DNA of 64,000 nucleotides from Prochlorococcus marinus CUG1417 (GCF_017695975.1 NZ_JAAORN010000002.1:186001-250000); one strand, 5' to 3'. Shown: positions 46,421 through 56,664, counted from the first letter of the stretch. Notes: generated by a model from the letters alone, not told the origin. A program made the numbers and translations.

Positions 46421-47596
46421 ATGAATACCTATAGTCGATTCGATATATCTTTCAAAAAAGGAAAAGGTTGTTGGCTATGGGACAAAACAGGCAAAAGGTA
46501 TCTTGATGCAGTCGCTGGTATAGCAACTTGTAGTCTTGGACATAGCGACAGAGTTTTAAGAAGAAGGTTATCAACTCAACTAAAAAAGATTCAGCACATT
46601 TCTAATCTCTACAACATTGAAGAACAAGAACAATTAAGCAGAACTTTAACGAATATGAGTTGTGCTAAAAGCGTCTTCTTCTGTAATAGTGGTGCGGAAG
46701 CAAATGAATCAGCAATTAAATTAATTAAAAAATATGGAAATAAAACAAATAAAGGTAAAGAATCAATAATTCTCGCAGCAGAATCCAGCTTCCATGGAAG
46801 GACCCTTGCAGCCTTGAGTGCCACTGGACAACCAAAATATCAAAAAGGTTTCGAACCAATGATTCAAGGGTTCAAATTTTTTAAATTTAACAATTTTGAT
46901 TCGGTAAAAAAATTATTTGAAGAGTGTGAAAATAATGACCAAAAAATTTCCGGTGTTTTAGTTGAACCAATACAAGGCGAAGGCGGTGTAATTCCTGGTA
47001 GTAAAATATTTTTTAAAAGCTTGAGAGAAATATGTGATAAATATAATTCTCTTCTCATTTTAGATGAAGTCCAAAGTGGAGTAGGTCGGACAGGGAAAAT
47101 GTGGGGTTATGAGAATTTAGGAATTGAACCTGATGGATTCACCCTTGCTAAAGGATTAGGAGGAGGTCATGCAATTGGAGCATTATTGGTAAAAGAAAAA
47201 GCCAACATTTTTTCTCCAGGAGATCATGCAAGCACTTTTGGAGGGAACCCATTCGCTTGTAAAGCTGCCCTAACTGTATTAGAAGAAATAAATAGAAGAA
47301 ATATTATCAATAATGTTTATCTAAGAGGGAAACAATTAAGTGCTGGGTTTGAAGAATTGTCAAAAAAATTTCCAAATATTATTAATGGGAAAAGAGGTTT
47401 AGGTTTAATACAAGGTCTTGTAATCAATGATAATTATGCTGATGCAAAAAAAATTACAACAAAAGCTTTTGATAAAGGATTACTGGTAGTTCCTGCAGGA
47501 GGAAATGTTGTAAGGATTGTCCCGCCATTAGTTATTTCTCGAAGAGAAATTAATATTCTTTTGGATAAACTAAATTCAATTTTTGAAGAGTTATAG
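46421..47596 (+). CDS. argD: Acetylornithine aminotransferase
   Basis: PLP-dependent transaminase of arginine synthesis. The 391 residues from ATG 46421 carry FCNSGAEANESAIKL, the aspartate of the PLP site in LILDEVQSGVGRTG, and the lysine that forms the internal aldimine in LAKGLGGGHAIGAL. A longer frame runs upstream into the tRNA-Leu gene; its extra residues (GYVGSSPTAPT) are the typical false translation of a tRNA, so the ATG six bases after the tRNA is correct. That closeness suggests co-transcription with the tRNA. argF lies at 10303. Confidence 0.95.
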   Translation: MNTYSRFDISFKKGKGCWLWDKTGKRYLDAVAGIATCSLGHSDRVLRRRLSTQLKKIQHISNLYNIEEQEQLSRTLTNMSCAKSVFFCNSGAEANESAIKLIKKYGNKTNKGKESIILAAESSFHGRTLAALSATGQPKYQKGFEPMIQGFKFFKFNNFDSVKKLFEECENNDQKISGVLVEPIQGEGGVIPGSKIFFKSLREICDKYNSLLILDEVQSGVGRTGKMWGYENLGIEPDGFTLAKGLGGGHAIGALLVKEKANIFSPGDHASTFGGNPFACKAALTVLEEINRRNIINNVYLRGKQLSAGFEELSKKFPNIINGKRGLGLIQGLVINDNYADAKKITTKAFDKGLLVVPAGGNVVRIVPPLVISRREINILLDKLNSIFEEL

Positions 47597-47607
47597 CAAT
47601 TTAAATT

Positions 47608-48840
47608 TTGAAAAATGCAAATTTAAAAACTTTTGAATTATTATCTCCTAAATACGAAAGGGATAATATCAAGTTAGGTTTATCAAGAATTAAAAAAGCA
47701 CTTCAAAAACTTGGTAATCCTTGTGAGAATATCCCTGCAATACAAATTATCGGAACCAATGGGAAAGGATCAATCGCGGCATATTTAGAAAGTATACTTT
47801 TTGAAGCCGAAAGGAATTTTGGTGTAACGACATCTCCTCATCTTTTGGACGTATGCGAGAGGATTAGAGTTAATAAAAAAAATATAAAAAAAACTGATTT
47901 TGAAAAAATCTATGGATTGGTAGAAAAAAATTTTTCCGCATTTGAATTAACTCCTTTTGAAAAAATCATTTGCTGCGCACTAAATTTTTTTGACAATAAA
48001 AAAGTTGAATTACTCATTCTTGAAGCTGGCTTAGGGGGACGATTGGACGCGACAACAGCCCATAAATCTAGACCAATAATTGCTATTGGGAATATTGGCC
48101 TAGATCATAAAGAATTTCTTGGAGATACCATTGAAAAAATTGCCAAAGAGAAATTAGCAGTTATTGAAAAAAACTCAGTTGTCATATCGTTCAACCAAAA
48201 CATTGAAGTTGAAAAATTAATAAACAAAAAAGTTGAAGAGGTTGGAGCAGAAATTATCTGGAAAGATTCGATTTCAAACAGTTATGAGCTTGGATTAAAA
48301 GGAATTTTCCAACAGCAAAATGCTTCAGTCGCACTTGGAGCAATTGAAGCTCTCAATAAGTTGGGATTTAATATTAAAGAAAAACACATATCTGAAGGTC
48401 TTAAAAAGGCAGTTTGGAAGGGAAGGCTAGAAATAATAAATTATTTCAACAAAGAAATTCTTGTAGATTGTGCGCATAATTATCCTGCGGCAAAAGCACT
48501 CTCTAATGAAAGAAGCAATTGGGAGAATGAAGATAAAGGAATTTATTGGATTTTAGGTGTCCAAAAACAAAAAGATATTTGCGCAATATTAAAAACACTT
48601 CTAAAAAAAAATGATCACTTATTACTTGTGCCAGTACCAAACCAACCTAGTTGGCAATTAAACGATCTCTCTCAGATTAAAGAAATTGACTTTCAAAAAA
48701 CAATTGAATTTAAAACATTTGAACTTGCAATTGAGTATTTGTTTTCCCTAGAGAAATGGCCACCTAATCATCCTGTTCTAACAGGTTCTATTTTTTTAGT
48801 TGCTGAATTTATTAATTTCGTAAATAAACAAAAATATTAA
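47608..48840 (+). CDS. folC: Folylpolyglutamate/dihydrofolate synthase
   Basis: Mur-ligase-fold enzyme that adds glutamate to folates. The 410 residues show IIGTNGKGSIAAYLESI (P-loop, near 50-66), TSPHLLDVCERIRV, LEAGLGGRLDATTA near 141-154, and GNIGLDHKEFLGDT with its metal-binding histidine. The start is TTG at 47608, since no ATG precedes the conserved part. It follows argD after 11 bases, so both may be in the tRNA-Leu transcript. The last four bases overlap the 3' end of the convergent FAD oxidase gene. Confidence 0.92.
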   Translation: MKNANLKTFELLSPKYERDNIKLGLSRIKKALQKLGNPCENIPAIQIIGTNGKGSIAAYLESILFEAERNFGVTTSPHLLDVCERIRVNKKNIKKTDFEKIYGLVEKNFSAFELTPFEKIICCALNFFDNKKVELLILEAGLGGRLDATTAHKSRPIIAIGNIGLDHKEFLGDTIEKIAKEKLAVIEKNSVVISFNQNIEVEKLINKKVEEVGAEIIWKDSISNSYELGLKGIFQQQNASVALGAIEALNKLGFNIKEKHISEGLKKAVWKGRLEIINYFNKEILVDCAHNYPAAKALSNERSNWENEDKGIYWILGVQKQKDICAILKTLLKKNDHLLLVPVPNQPSWQLNDLSQIKEIDFQKTIEFKTFELAIEYLFSLEKWPPNHPVLTGSIFLVAEFINFVNKQKY

Positions 48841-50192
48841 ACATTAAATTGTTCCCTTACTTCCCAACCTTCCAATTTCCCTGGATTTAATAGCCCTTTA
48901 GGATCAAATTTTAATTTCGCTTTTACTTGATCTGCGTCAACCACTCCTAGACCTCCTCCCTCTACAGTTAAAACATGAGGATTAAAAATAAACGCCCCAA
49001 ATTTCTTACAATCTTCCATTATTTCATTTAATTCATCTAACCCATTCCACCTTAATACAGGCAACGCCGCTAATCGCGGTGATCCTTGTTGAGAAACTGC
49101 CTCTAAATGCCAAAGAACTTTTCTACCCCATTTTTTTCTCAAAAAATTGATCAACTCTAGTTCATTATTAAGTGGCAAAAGCATCTGCAAATAAGTCCAA
49201 TTTTTATCCCTAGACCTCATATGAAGAGTTGTATGATTCCATACGACTTCAGAAATTCCATTAACGAGTTTTTCTTCTTCCCCAAGGAAAGTAAATTCAA
49301 CTTTGAATTTTTTACAAATTAGCTCGATGGTTTTTGTTCCTCCAAGAGTAGATTGAATTAATATCTTGTGACTTTTAGAATTACTGTTAAACCATTTTGG
49401 CATTTGATCAACAATTTCATCTTCAAGAATTGCTCCTAGTTTCAGATCAATTGCTGCGCTCGTAAGAGTTTTTAATATTTCTATTGTTTTTTCAAATTCA
49501 ATACAGTCGATAACTATTGAATACCACTTACGTTTGATATCAGTCGCAAGTAATAGAGAAGTAATTATTCCATTAGTCCCATAAGCATGATTTAGAGGTT
49601 CGGATTCTTCAGCATCAAATTTTAATAATGCAGGTTTTTCATTCATTGTTACTGCCTCTAAACCAATAAGATTCCCTGGATCTCGTAGAAATCCCCACCT
49701 TATGGACCCAATACCTCCCGATCCACCTGCAATAAAACCTCCAATTGTTGCAGTTTTCCAAGTACTAGGAAGCAACCTCAATTCCCTCCCATATTTCTCT
49801 AATTGTTTGTTCAAATCTCCCATAACACAGCCAGACTGTACCTTTACAAAACCTGTATCTGGATCAAATTCTTCCAACTTATTAAAATGACACATCTGCA
49901 TTACAACCCCTTTAAATAATGGGACGGCTTGCCCATAATTACCTGTTCCTGCTCCCCTTAAAGTAATTGGGATAGAAAATTCCCAACAAATTTCTGCTAC
50001 TTCCTTTATAGCTTTTTGATCTTTAGGTCTTACAACCAAATCGGCAATACATTCGTCTAATTTTTCAGTAAGGATTGGAGAGTAATTATAAAAATCTTTT
50101 GAAAGTCTTTTTATGTCAGATTGGCTTTCAATAATTTCTAAGTTGTTGACTGCCCTAAATTTGTCTATAAATTTAAGAGTATTTGATGTCAT
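48837..50192 (-). CDS. FAD-linked oxidase, GlcD/glycolate-oxidase-like
   Basis: A PCMH-fold flavoprotein of 451 residues. The N-terminal FAD domain has VVRPKDQKAIKEVAEIC, the pyrophosphate-binding TLRGAGTGNYGQAVP near 77-91 and GGFIAGGSGGIGS; the C-terminal end has KLKFDPKGLLNPGKLEG, the usual C-terminal motif of D-lactate/glycolate-type oxidases. Substrate is not determinable; glycolate or another 2-hydroxy acid is likely, photorespiratory glycolate being an obvious candidate. It follows the amidohydrolase gene in the same direction by about 36 bases. ATG at 50192. Confidence 0.82.
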   Translation of the reverse strand: MTSNTLKFIDKFRAVNNLEIIESQSDIKRLSKDFYNYSPILTEKLDECIADLVVRPKDQKAIKEVAEICWEFSIPITLRGAGTGNYGQAVPLFKGVVMQMCHFNKLEEFDPDTGFVKVQSGCVMGDLNKQLEKYGRELRLLPSTWKTATIGGFIAGGSGGIGSIRWGFLRDPGNLIGLEAVTMNEKPALLKFDAEESEPLNHAYGTNGIITSLLLATDIKRKWYSIVIDCIEFEKTIEILKTLTSAAIDLKLGAILEDEIVDQMPKWFNSNSKSHKILIQSTLGGTKTIELICKKFKVEFTFLGEEEKLVNGISEVVWNHTTLHMRSRDKNWTYLQMLLPLNNELELINFLRKKWGRKVLWHLEAVSQQGSPRLAALPVLRWNGLDELNEIMEDCKKFGAFIFNPHVLTVEGGGLGVVDADQVKAKLKFDPKGLLNPGKLEGWEVREQFNV

Positions 50193-50228
50193 TAATAAAT
50201 TCTATTGTTTTGTATATAAATTAGCCGA

Positions 50229-51464
50229 TTAGCAATATAAATCGCCTTTAATAAATACTTTTCTTTTTAGGTTACTCGAAAAAACATCTGCCCATCTTTG
50301 TGCATCTAAAATCACAAAGTCAGCAGGGCAGCCCTTTTTAATTAAACCATCCCATTCTAGGTTTAATAACCTACTTGGAGCTAAAAAAATAGAAGATAGA
50401 GTCATCCTGTCCCATGGATTTAGTTGAAGCATAGGTATTGAGCACGACAACGTATAAAAAGGGTCAAAGTTACCAAATGGGTACCAAGGATCTTGAACAT
50501 TATCACTACCTAGAGATACATCTACGTGAGATTTTTGTAATTGCTTAATTGGCGCGACTGGCCTTTTTGAAGGGATAGTTTTATTATTTCTATTCAACAG
50601 CCAAAAATTTGTAAGGGGTAAAGCAATAACCTTAATATTTTTCTCAGCCATTTTTTCTCCTAAATTTAAAATCTCACTATCATTTAGAGAAATAAGACTA
50701 CTCAGATGACTACAAGTTATTGGGATACTATTAATTTTTAAATTTTCTATTGTTTCTAATAAAAGTTTTATTCCTGCTCCAGGCTCAATACTTGATTCAT
50801 CTATATGCAAATCAATCTCTAATTTATATTCACTCGCGAGAAGAAGCATCTTTGCAAGAAATTTACTTGTATCTTTTTTATTAAAGGGAGGAACAATAAC
50901 ACCCCCTAAAACGACTCCATGAGATGAAAATATTTTTGCTAACTCTTCTCCATTAGAAGTATTCCAGAATTCCAATGGAGCGAGAGCAACGAATTGTAAA
51001 GTCAATTCAGATGAAAATTTTTTTTGTAATTTAAAAAGTTCAGTCCAAATATCAATCGATTGACTTTTGTATGTATCAATGTGACTTCTAATAGCTCGGT
51101 ATCCATTTTGAATGGCAAGTTTTAATGATTTCTCAACTCTCTCAATAACTTTATCTGTAGTTCTGGTTTTATGTTCTTTGAGATTTACTGATAAAGCTCC
51201 TCCATAGTTTGATTCTAGATTAGGAAAATCGGCCCATGTAAATGATTTATCAAAATGCGAATGAGTTTCAACAAATCTTGGAAATAAAATTTTATTTGGT
51301 TTTGTATTTTTACTTTTTAAAGGTTTTAATACTGAAACAAATCCATCCTCCCAACCGATGGAAACTGAACATAAATCCTCAACATCAATAGTGAGGTCAT
51401 CAAAATCTTCTATTAAACAAAGGCTTCTGGGAATAAGAACCTCGGCTTTGCCGGAATTACTCAC
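50229..51464 (-). CDS. Amidohydrolase, cytosine-deaminase-like
   Basis: A metal-dependent hydrolase of 411 residues. Ligand motifs appear in order: HSHFDKS near 88-94, LHIDESS in the middle, CSHLSS, and SLGSDNVQDPWYPFG near 325, which matches the D-x-DPWYP-type stretch of cytosine deaminase (CodA). C-terminal GCPADFVILDA is typical of the superfamily. Substrate may be cytosine, a creatinine-like or another cyclic amide; unproven. It begins with GTG at 51464 and precedes the FAD oxidase gene by about 36 bases, so the two may act together. Confidence 0.82.
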   Translation of the reverse strand: MSNSGKAEVLIPRSLCLIEDFDDLTIDVEDLCSVSIGWEDGFVSVLKPLKSKNTKPNKILFPRFVETHSHFDKSFTWADFPNLESNYGGALSVNLKEHKTRTTDKVIERVEKSLKLAIQNGYRAIRSHIDTYKSQSIDIWTELFKLQKKFSSELTLQFVALAPLEFWNTSNGEELAKIFSSHGVVLGGVIVPPFNKKDTSKFLAKMLLLASEYKLEIDLHIDESSIEPGAGIKLLLETIENLKINSIPITCSHLSSLISLNDSEILNLGEKMAEKNIKVIALPLTNFWLLNRNNKTIPSKRPVAPIKQLQKSHVDVSLGSDNVQDPWYPFGNFDPFYTLSCSIPMLQLNPWDRMTLSSIFLAPSRLLNLEWDGLIKKGCPADFVILDAQRWADVFSSNLKRKVFIKGDLYC

Positions 51465-51593
51465 ATTTTTATAATTTACTTTTATTTTAAGACATAAGAA
51501 AACTTTACAGAACTAGAAAATAATTCAAATTTCGCTAAATGATAAAAATAACTATGAAAACTTACCCTTGAGTTGTTAAATTTATAAATGTGA

Positions 51594-51667
51594 GGCGGGC
51601 GTCGCCAAGTGGTTAAGGCAGCGGCTTGTGGCGCCGCTATTCGGGGGTTCGAATCCCCTCGCTCGCC
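51594..51667 (+). tRNA. tRNA-His (anticodon GTG)
   Basis: The acceptor GCGGGCG pairs with CGCTCGC (one G-T), with an extra G at -1 (51594) opposite C73 (51667), the identity mark of histidine tRNA. The anticodon stem GCGGC/GCCGC encloses TTGTGGC with GTG at 34-36, and the T arm is GGGGG-TTCGAAT-CCCCT. No CCA encoded. Confidence 0.97.
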
Positions 51668-51739
51668 CTCAAAAAAATTGCAGCAAAATTATTTAACTTG
51701 TAATTTTGAATTAAAGAATCATAAAAAATTCCTAGCAAA

Positions 51740-53134
51740 GTGCTAACAAAAACAAAACCAGACGGAACAAAATTTAAAAAGAATTCAACTACAGGCAGTT
51801 ATTGGATAACCACATTTGGATGCCAAATGAACAAAGCTGATTCTGAGAGAATGGCTGGGACATTAGAGAAAATGGGATATTCCAGAGCAGATAATGAATT
51901 AAATGCTGATTTGGTCCTATACAATACATGCACTATCAGAGATAATGCGGAGCAAAAAGTTTATAGCTTTCTTGGAAGACAAGCAAAAAGAAAGCACAAA
52001 ATACCTAGTTTAAAACTTGTTGTAGCAGGTTGCCTTGCTCAGCAAGAGGGAGAGTCCTTATTAAGAAGAGTCCCAGAACTTGATCTAGTTATGGGGCCTC
52101 AACACGTAAATAATCTTGAGAATCTTCTGGGAAAAGTTGAATTAGGAAATCAAATTGCTGCCACAGAAGAAACCTTCATATCTGAAGACATAACAAGTGC
52201 CAGAAGAGAAAGCTCTATTTGTGGCTGGGTTAATATCATTTATGGATGTAATGAAAGATGTTCATATTGCGTAGTCCCCTCTGTCAGAGGGACAGAGCAA
52301 TCAAGATATCCAAATGCGATAAAAAGTGAAATCCAAAAATTAGCTGATGATAATTTTAAAGAAATTACCCTTTTGGGTCAGAACATTGATGCTTATGGTA
52401 GAGATCTTCCAGGGACCACAAAAGAGGGGAGAAAGGAAAATACTCTAACTGATCTTTTATATTATATTCATGATGTTAAAGGAATTCGCAGAATAAGATT
52501 TGCTACTAGTCATCCAAGATATTTTTCAAAAAGGTTGATTCAAGCTTGTTATGAACTTAATAAAGTCTGTGAACATTTCCATATTCCCTTCCAAAGTGGA
52601 AATGATGAAATTTTAAAGCAAATGTCCAGAGGATACACAATCAAAAAGTATAAAAATATTATCGAGAATATAAGATCATTAATGCCAGATGCATCAATTA
52701 CAGCTGACGCAATAGTCGCTTTCCCAGGAGAAACCGAACAACAATTTCAAGATACATTAAAGCTAATATCAGAGATTGGCTTTGATCAAGTGAATACAGC
52801 AGCGTACTCTCCCAGACCAAACACGCCTGCAGCAGTTTGGCCGAATCAGCTTTCTGAAGAGGTGAAAAAAGCCAGATTACAGGAAATCAATGATTTGGTC
52901 GAGAAAACTGCTAGGAGTAGAAATCAAAGATATATCAACAATATCGAAAGCGTTTTAATTGAAGGTTTAAATCCAAAAAATTCCTTGCAAATTATGGGTA
53001 GAACTAGAACAAATAGATTAACTTTCGTAGAGATTCCCAAAAACACTAACTTTAATTTTTCATTGGGAGATGAGATAGATGTCAGAATAAATGAAGCAAG
53101 ACCCTTTTCTTTAACAGGCGAACTTTATTTATGA
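51740..53134 (+). CDS. miaB: tRNA-2-methylthio-N6-dimethylallyladenosine synthase
   Basis: Radical-SAM methylthiotransferase that modifies A37 of tRNAs reading U-starting codons. The 464 residues have the UPF0004 domain ([16 protein letters not shown] near 25-40, further cysteines in [12 protein letters not shown] and VAGCLAQ), the radical-SAM triad [11 protein letters not shown] near 168-178, and a C-terminal TRAM domain (about 395-464). All six iron-sulfur cysteines are present. GTG at 51740 is the start. It follows tRNA-His and precedes ddl by 11 bases. Confidence 0.95.
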   Translation: MLTKTKPDGTKFKKNSTTGSYWITTFGCQMNKADSERMAGTLEKMGYSRADNELNADLVLYNTCTIRDNAEQKVYSFLGRQAKRKHKIPSLKLVVAGCLAQQEGESLLRRVPELDLVMGPQHVNNLENLLGKVELGNQIAATEETFISEDITSARRESSICGWVNIIYGCNERCSYCVVPSVRGTEQSRYPNAIKSEIQKLADDNFKEITLLGQNIDAYGRDLPGTTKEGRKENTLTDLLYYIHDVKGIRRIRFATSHPRYFSKRLIQACYELNKVCEHFHIPFQSGNDEILKQMSRGYTIKKYKNIIENIRSLMPDASITADAIVAFPGETEQQFQDTLKLISEIGFDQVNTAAYSPRPNTPAAVWPNQLSEEVKKARLQEINDLVEKTARSRNQRYINNIESVLIEGLNPKNSLQIMGRTRTNRLTFVEIPKNTNFNFSLGDEIDVRINEARPFSLTGELYL

Positions 53135-53145
53135 TTTTTGTCTAA

Positions 53146-54213
53146 ATGATCGGGAGCAAGAGACAATGTATTGGGTTAATATTTGGCGGAAATTCCAATG
53201 AACATGAAGTATCCATATCCTCTGCGAAAACAGTCTATAAAGCATTCAATTCAGAAACAAATCAAGAACGCTTCACAGTTAAAGCCTTTTACATAAATAA
53301 ATATGGAGATTGGCTTGATAGTGATAGTTCAGAAAAAATTTTAATTGATGAAGTTGAAAACAATAAGACAAAAAAACAAGAAATTTTTAATCAAAAAAAA
53401 ATTAACTTTCTTGACGGAATTGAATTTCAAAATATTGATGTTTGGTTCCCTCTTATACATGGATTTAATGGGGAAGACGGATCAATTCATGGCTTACTTA
53501 GATTTACAAAGAAACCTTTAGTAGGATGTGGAATTATTGGCTCTGCACTTGGAATGGATAAAATATTGATGAAAACAATTTTCTCAAATCTTAATCTTCC
53601 ACAAGTTAATTATCTAGTTTTTCAAAATGCAGATCTCAACAATAAAGAGGTAAAAAATGAAATAATTAATGAAATTTTAAAAAAATTAAGTTTTCCTCTT
53701 TTTGTTAAACCCTCTAACTCTGGATCATCTCTTGGCATCTCCAAAGTCATAAGTGAATCAGAAATATTACAAGCATTAGAAAAGGCTCGGGAAATAGATC
53801 CAAGAATCGTAATAGAGGAAGGTTTAGATGTGAGGGAGGTTGAATGCGGAATAATTGGAAATTCGAGACTCTTCACCTCTGAGATAGGCGAAGTAAGTTA
53901 CGAAAGTGATTGGTATGATTACGATTCAAAATATTACTCAAATAATAAAATAATTATCCCAGCCGAGATAGATTCTAAAATCACAAAAGAAATTAAAGAA
54001 ATTGCTATTAAAAGTTGTAGAGCACTAAATATTTTCGGTTTTGCGAGAGTAGATTTCTTTTTAGAAAAATCTTCAAATAAAATTTTTTTAAATGAAATAA
54101 ATACAATTCCTGGCTTTACAAAAAACAGCATGTTTCCAATGCTTTGGGAAGCTTCAGGTTTAAAAATTGAACAACTTGTGGCTAAACTAGTAGATATATC
54201 TTTAGATTTGTAA
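53146..54213 (+). CDS. ddl: D-alanine--D-alanine ligase
   Basis: ATP-grasp ligase that makes the D-Ala-D-Ala dipeptide of peptidoglycan. The 355 residues begin with LIFGGNSNEHEVSISSAKTV near 11-30 and include HGFNGEDGSIHGLL, PLFVKPSNSGSSLGISKV, and the metal-binding C-terminal EINTIPGFTKNSMFPMLWEASG. It is the first gene of a cell-wall/division run: ddl, a membrane protein, ftsQ, ftsZ. ATG at 53146. Confidence 0.95.
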   Translation: MIGSKRQCIGLIFGGNSNEHEVSISSAKTVYKAFNSETNQERFTVKAFYINKYGDWLDSDSSEKILIDEVENNKTKKQEIFNQKKINFLDGIEFQNIDVWFPLIHGFNGEDGSIHGLLRFTKKPLVGCGIIGSALGMDKILMKTIFSNLNLPQVNYLVFQNADLNNKEVKNEIINEILKKLSFPLFVKPSNSGSSLGISKVISESEILQALEKAREIDPRIVIEEGLDVREVECGIIGNSRLFTSEIGEVSYESDWYDYDSKYYSNNKIIIPAEIDSKITKEIKEIAIKSCRALNIFGFARVDFFLEKSSNKIFLNEINTIPGFTKNSMFPMLWEASGLKIEQLVAKLVDISLDL

Positions 54214-54223
54214 TTTAAATCGA

Positions 54224-54634
54224 ATGTTGCATGGACTTCTTTGGTTACCATTACTTTTAATCTTCATTTTATTAACTGCACTTGGATGGTTAGAAAGAAG
54301 AAGACAAAATCTTTTTAGAAGTTGGGCAAGTGATTCTGAACTGTGCAAGTTAGATAGTTCAGGTGCAGCTTCCTTAAAGGATGGGAAGTTAAAGTGGAGC
54401 GCATTTGAAGCTGGTAAATTTGAAGAAAAAGATAGTTTTGTAATCAAGAAACTAGAATTACTTGAATTAATGGCACTAACTTCTGGAGAAGCTCCTCTAA
54501 CAAGTGAATCTCAAGGCAAGTGCAGGTTGAGATTAGTAGGTGATGGGAAAGAGATGGATGTCCCATTTTCAGATGCAGAGCAAGCGAGAGAATGGATGGA
54601 CCAATTAATGGAAAAAGCTCGATGTGATTTGTGA
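54224..54634 (+). CDS. Small membrane-anchored cyanobacterial protein between ddl and ftsQ
   Basis: A 136-residue protein with one N-terminal helix (LLWLPLLLIFILLTALGWL, about 5-23) followed by a basic ERRRQNLFRSW and a soluble domain with KLRLVGDGKEMDVPFSDAEQA-like sequence near the end. I do not recognise a named family. It starts ten bases after ddl and overlaps ftsQ by 11 bases, so it is translated with the division gene. A role in septum or wall synthesis is inferred from position only. Confidence 0.7.
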   Translation: MLHGLLWLPLLLIFILLTALGWLERRRQNLFRSWASDSELCKLDSSGAASLKDGKLKWSAFEAGKFEEKDSFVIKKLELLELMALTSGEAPLTSESQGKCRLRLVGDGKEMDVPFSDAEQAREWMDQLMEKARCDL

Positions 54635-55355
54635 AAAACAAAAAAAAATCAATAATAGAAGCTTATTTTTTCTAATTCTATTTTTATTTTTAACAAGCTT
54701 TTTAAGCATAAAAACTCTTAAAAAAGTTGATATGCAGAACATTAGGATTACTGGTAGTGAATTATTTTCGCAGAATGATGTGGTAAATAATTCATCGTTA
54801 AAATTCCCGGTCCGATTAATTTTTGTTAAAACTAATTTGTTAGAAAAAGAGTTGAAACAAAATTTATCTCTTAAGAATGTTTCGATAAACAGAGAATTAT
54901 TTCCTTTTGGTTTGAAGGTTTATATCAATACAAGAATTCCAATAGCTTACGGTGAGAGAAAAATAAATGATAAAAAAATATTAGGCTTCATTGATAAAGA
55001 TGGAATTTTTATCAATAAACAAAATGTGTATGAAAAAAATTTGAATAAATTAACTATAGAAGTTTTTGGATGGAAAGAAAAATTCAAAAAAATATTATCT
55101 GAAATTTTCATTGCTTTAGATAATTATGAATTTGAGATCGTTAAAATAACTTTTTCGCCCAATGGGTTTTTAACTGTTGAAGAAAAAGATTTAGGTACAA
55201 TATTTTTAGGATTTAAACCAGATTTAATTAACTATCAATTACAAATAATCAATAACCTTAAAAATGAATTTAAGAAAAATAGCTTTTCAAAAGAAATAGA
55301 TAATATTGATCTTACTAATCCAGATAAACCAAAAATAAAAGTGTTCAAACCCTAA
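54624..55355 (+). CDS. ftsQ: Cell division protein FtsQ
   Basis: Bitopic divisome protein linking early and late division steps. The 243 residues have a short cytosolic tail, one transmembrane helix (LFFLILFLFLTSFLSI, about 13-29) and a POTRA domain beginning KVDMQNIRITGSELFSQNDVV, then a beta domain. Sequence is diverged, as in all cyanobacteria. GTG at 54624 is the first start and lies inside the last codons of the preceding gene. ftsZ follows after 179 bases holding a hairpin. Confidence 0.88.
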   Translation: MICEKQKKINNRSLFFLILFLFLTSFLSIKTLKKVDMQNIRITGSELFSQNDVVNNSSLKFPVRLIFVKTNLLEKELKQNLSLKNVSINRELFPFGLKVYINTRIPIAYGERKINDKKILGFIDKDGIFINKQNVYEKNLNKLTIEVFGWKEKFKKILSEIFIALDNYEFEIVKITFSPNGFLTVEEKDLGTIFLGFKPDLINYQLQIINNLKNEFKKNSFSKEIDNIDLTNPDKPKIKVFKP

Positions 55356-55425
55356 TATTTGAAAAACCATTTTAAATAATTTTTTTTAATTATTGTAGTG
55401 TTGATGTGGGTTTTGCATTCAAAAC

Positions 55426-55450
55426 AAAATATTTAAAAAATAAATATTTT
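55426..55450. other. Perfect AT-only hairpin between ftsQ and ftsZ
   Basis: AAAATATTTA and TAAATATTTT pair over 10 bp around a five-A loop, followed by TAGGTTTTT. It could be a weak terminator for ftsQ, an mRNA processing site or an operator for ftsZ. All-AT composition makes chance a real option. Confidence 0.35.
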
Positions 55451-55534
55451 TAGGTTTTTCCTCAACAAATTCCTACAGATGAGCTCAGTAAGTTCATAAT
55501 GCATCCAATACTAGTATTAATTTCCTATTAAGAG

Positions 55535-56650
55535 ATGAGCTTCGGTAACAATCCAAACTTTGATCAATCGAAAGAAATCCTTCCAAGCCAAAACGCCAAA
55601 ATAGAGGTTATTGGTGTAGGTGGTGGTGGCAGTAATGCAGTTAATAGAATGATAAATAGTGATTTAGAAGGTGTTTCATTTAGAGTCCTCAATACCGATG
55701 CACAAGCCCTACTACAATCCTCTGCAGATAGCAGGGTTCAACTTGGGCAAAACCTCACTAGAGGTTTAGGTGCAGGCGGGAATCCAAGTATTGGGCAAAA
55801 GGCTGCCGAAGAGTCTAAAGAAGAGCTTCAACAAGCTTTAGAAGGATCTGATCTAGTTTTTATAGCAGCTGGAATGGGTGGAGGAACTGGTACAGGAGCA
55901 GCTCCCGTAGTCGCAGAAGTAGCGAAACAAAGTGGTGCTTTAACAGTAGGTATAGTAACCAAACCATTTTCTTTTGAAGGAAAAAGAAGAATGCGTCAAG
56001 CAGAAGAGGGGATTGCAAGATTAGCTGAAAACGTTGATACTTTAATAGTTATTCCAAATGACCGATTAAAAGATGTTATAGCAGGTGCTCCCCTTCAAGA
56101 AGCATTTAGGAATGCTGATGATGTTTTAAGGATGGGAGTCAAAGGTATCAGTGATATAATTACATGCCCAGGATTGGTTAATGTTGATTTCGCAGACGTA
56201 AGATCAGTCATGACGGAAGCAGGCACTGCTCTTCTAGGAATAGGTATTGGGTCAGGAAGATCAAGAGCTTTAGAAGCCGCACAGGCCGCCATGAATAGTC
56301 CTTTGTTAGAAGCCGCTAGAATTGATGGAGCCAAAGGCTGCGTTATAAATATTACCGGTGGCAAAGATATGACTTTAGAAGATATGACCTCCGCATCTGA
56401 AATTATCTATGATGTTGTTGATCAAGAAGCAAATATTATTGTTGGTGCAGTAGTAGATGAAGCCATGGAAGGGGAGATACAAGTTACTGTCATTGCAACA
56501 GGATTTGAAACAAATCAACCATTAAACCAACAAAGATTAAAAAACAGACTATCAACTCAACCCTTATATAATTTGTCCGATAATAAAGAATCAGGAGCTA
56601 GTATTCCTGAGTTCTTGAGATTAAGGCAAAATAAAAAAGATATAGGTTAA
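55535..56650 (+). CDS. ftsZ: Cell division protein FtsZ
   Basis: Tubulin-like GTPase that forms the division ring. The 371 residues include [15 protein letters not shown] near 25-39, the tubulin signature [20 protein letters not shown] near 112-131, and the T7 loop [11 protein letters not shown] near 213-223. The C-terminal tail ends [14 protein letters not shown], the conserved peptide for membrane anchors such as ZipN (30133). ATG at 55535. The 179-base leader suggests its own promoter. Confidence 0.97.
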   Translation: MSFGNNPNFDQSKEILPSQNAKIEVIGVGGGGSNAVNRMINSDLEGVSFRVLNTDAQALLQSSADSRVQLGQNLTRGLGAGGNPSIGQKAAEESKEELQQALEGSDLVFIAAGMGGGTGTGAAPVVAEVAKQSGALTVGIVTKPFSFEGKRRMRQAEEGIARLAENVDTLIVIPNDRLKDVIAGAPLQEAFRNADDVLRMGVKGISDIITCPGLVNVDFADVRSVMTEAGTALLGIGIGSGRSRALEAAQAAMNSPLLEAARIDGAKGCVINITGGKDMTLEDMTSASEIIYDVVDQEANIIVGAVVDEAMEGEIQVTVIATGFETNQPLNQQRLKNRLSTQPLYNLSDNKESGASIPEFLRLRQNKKDIG

Positions 56651-56664
56651 AAGGTAAAATAAAG

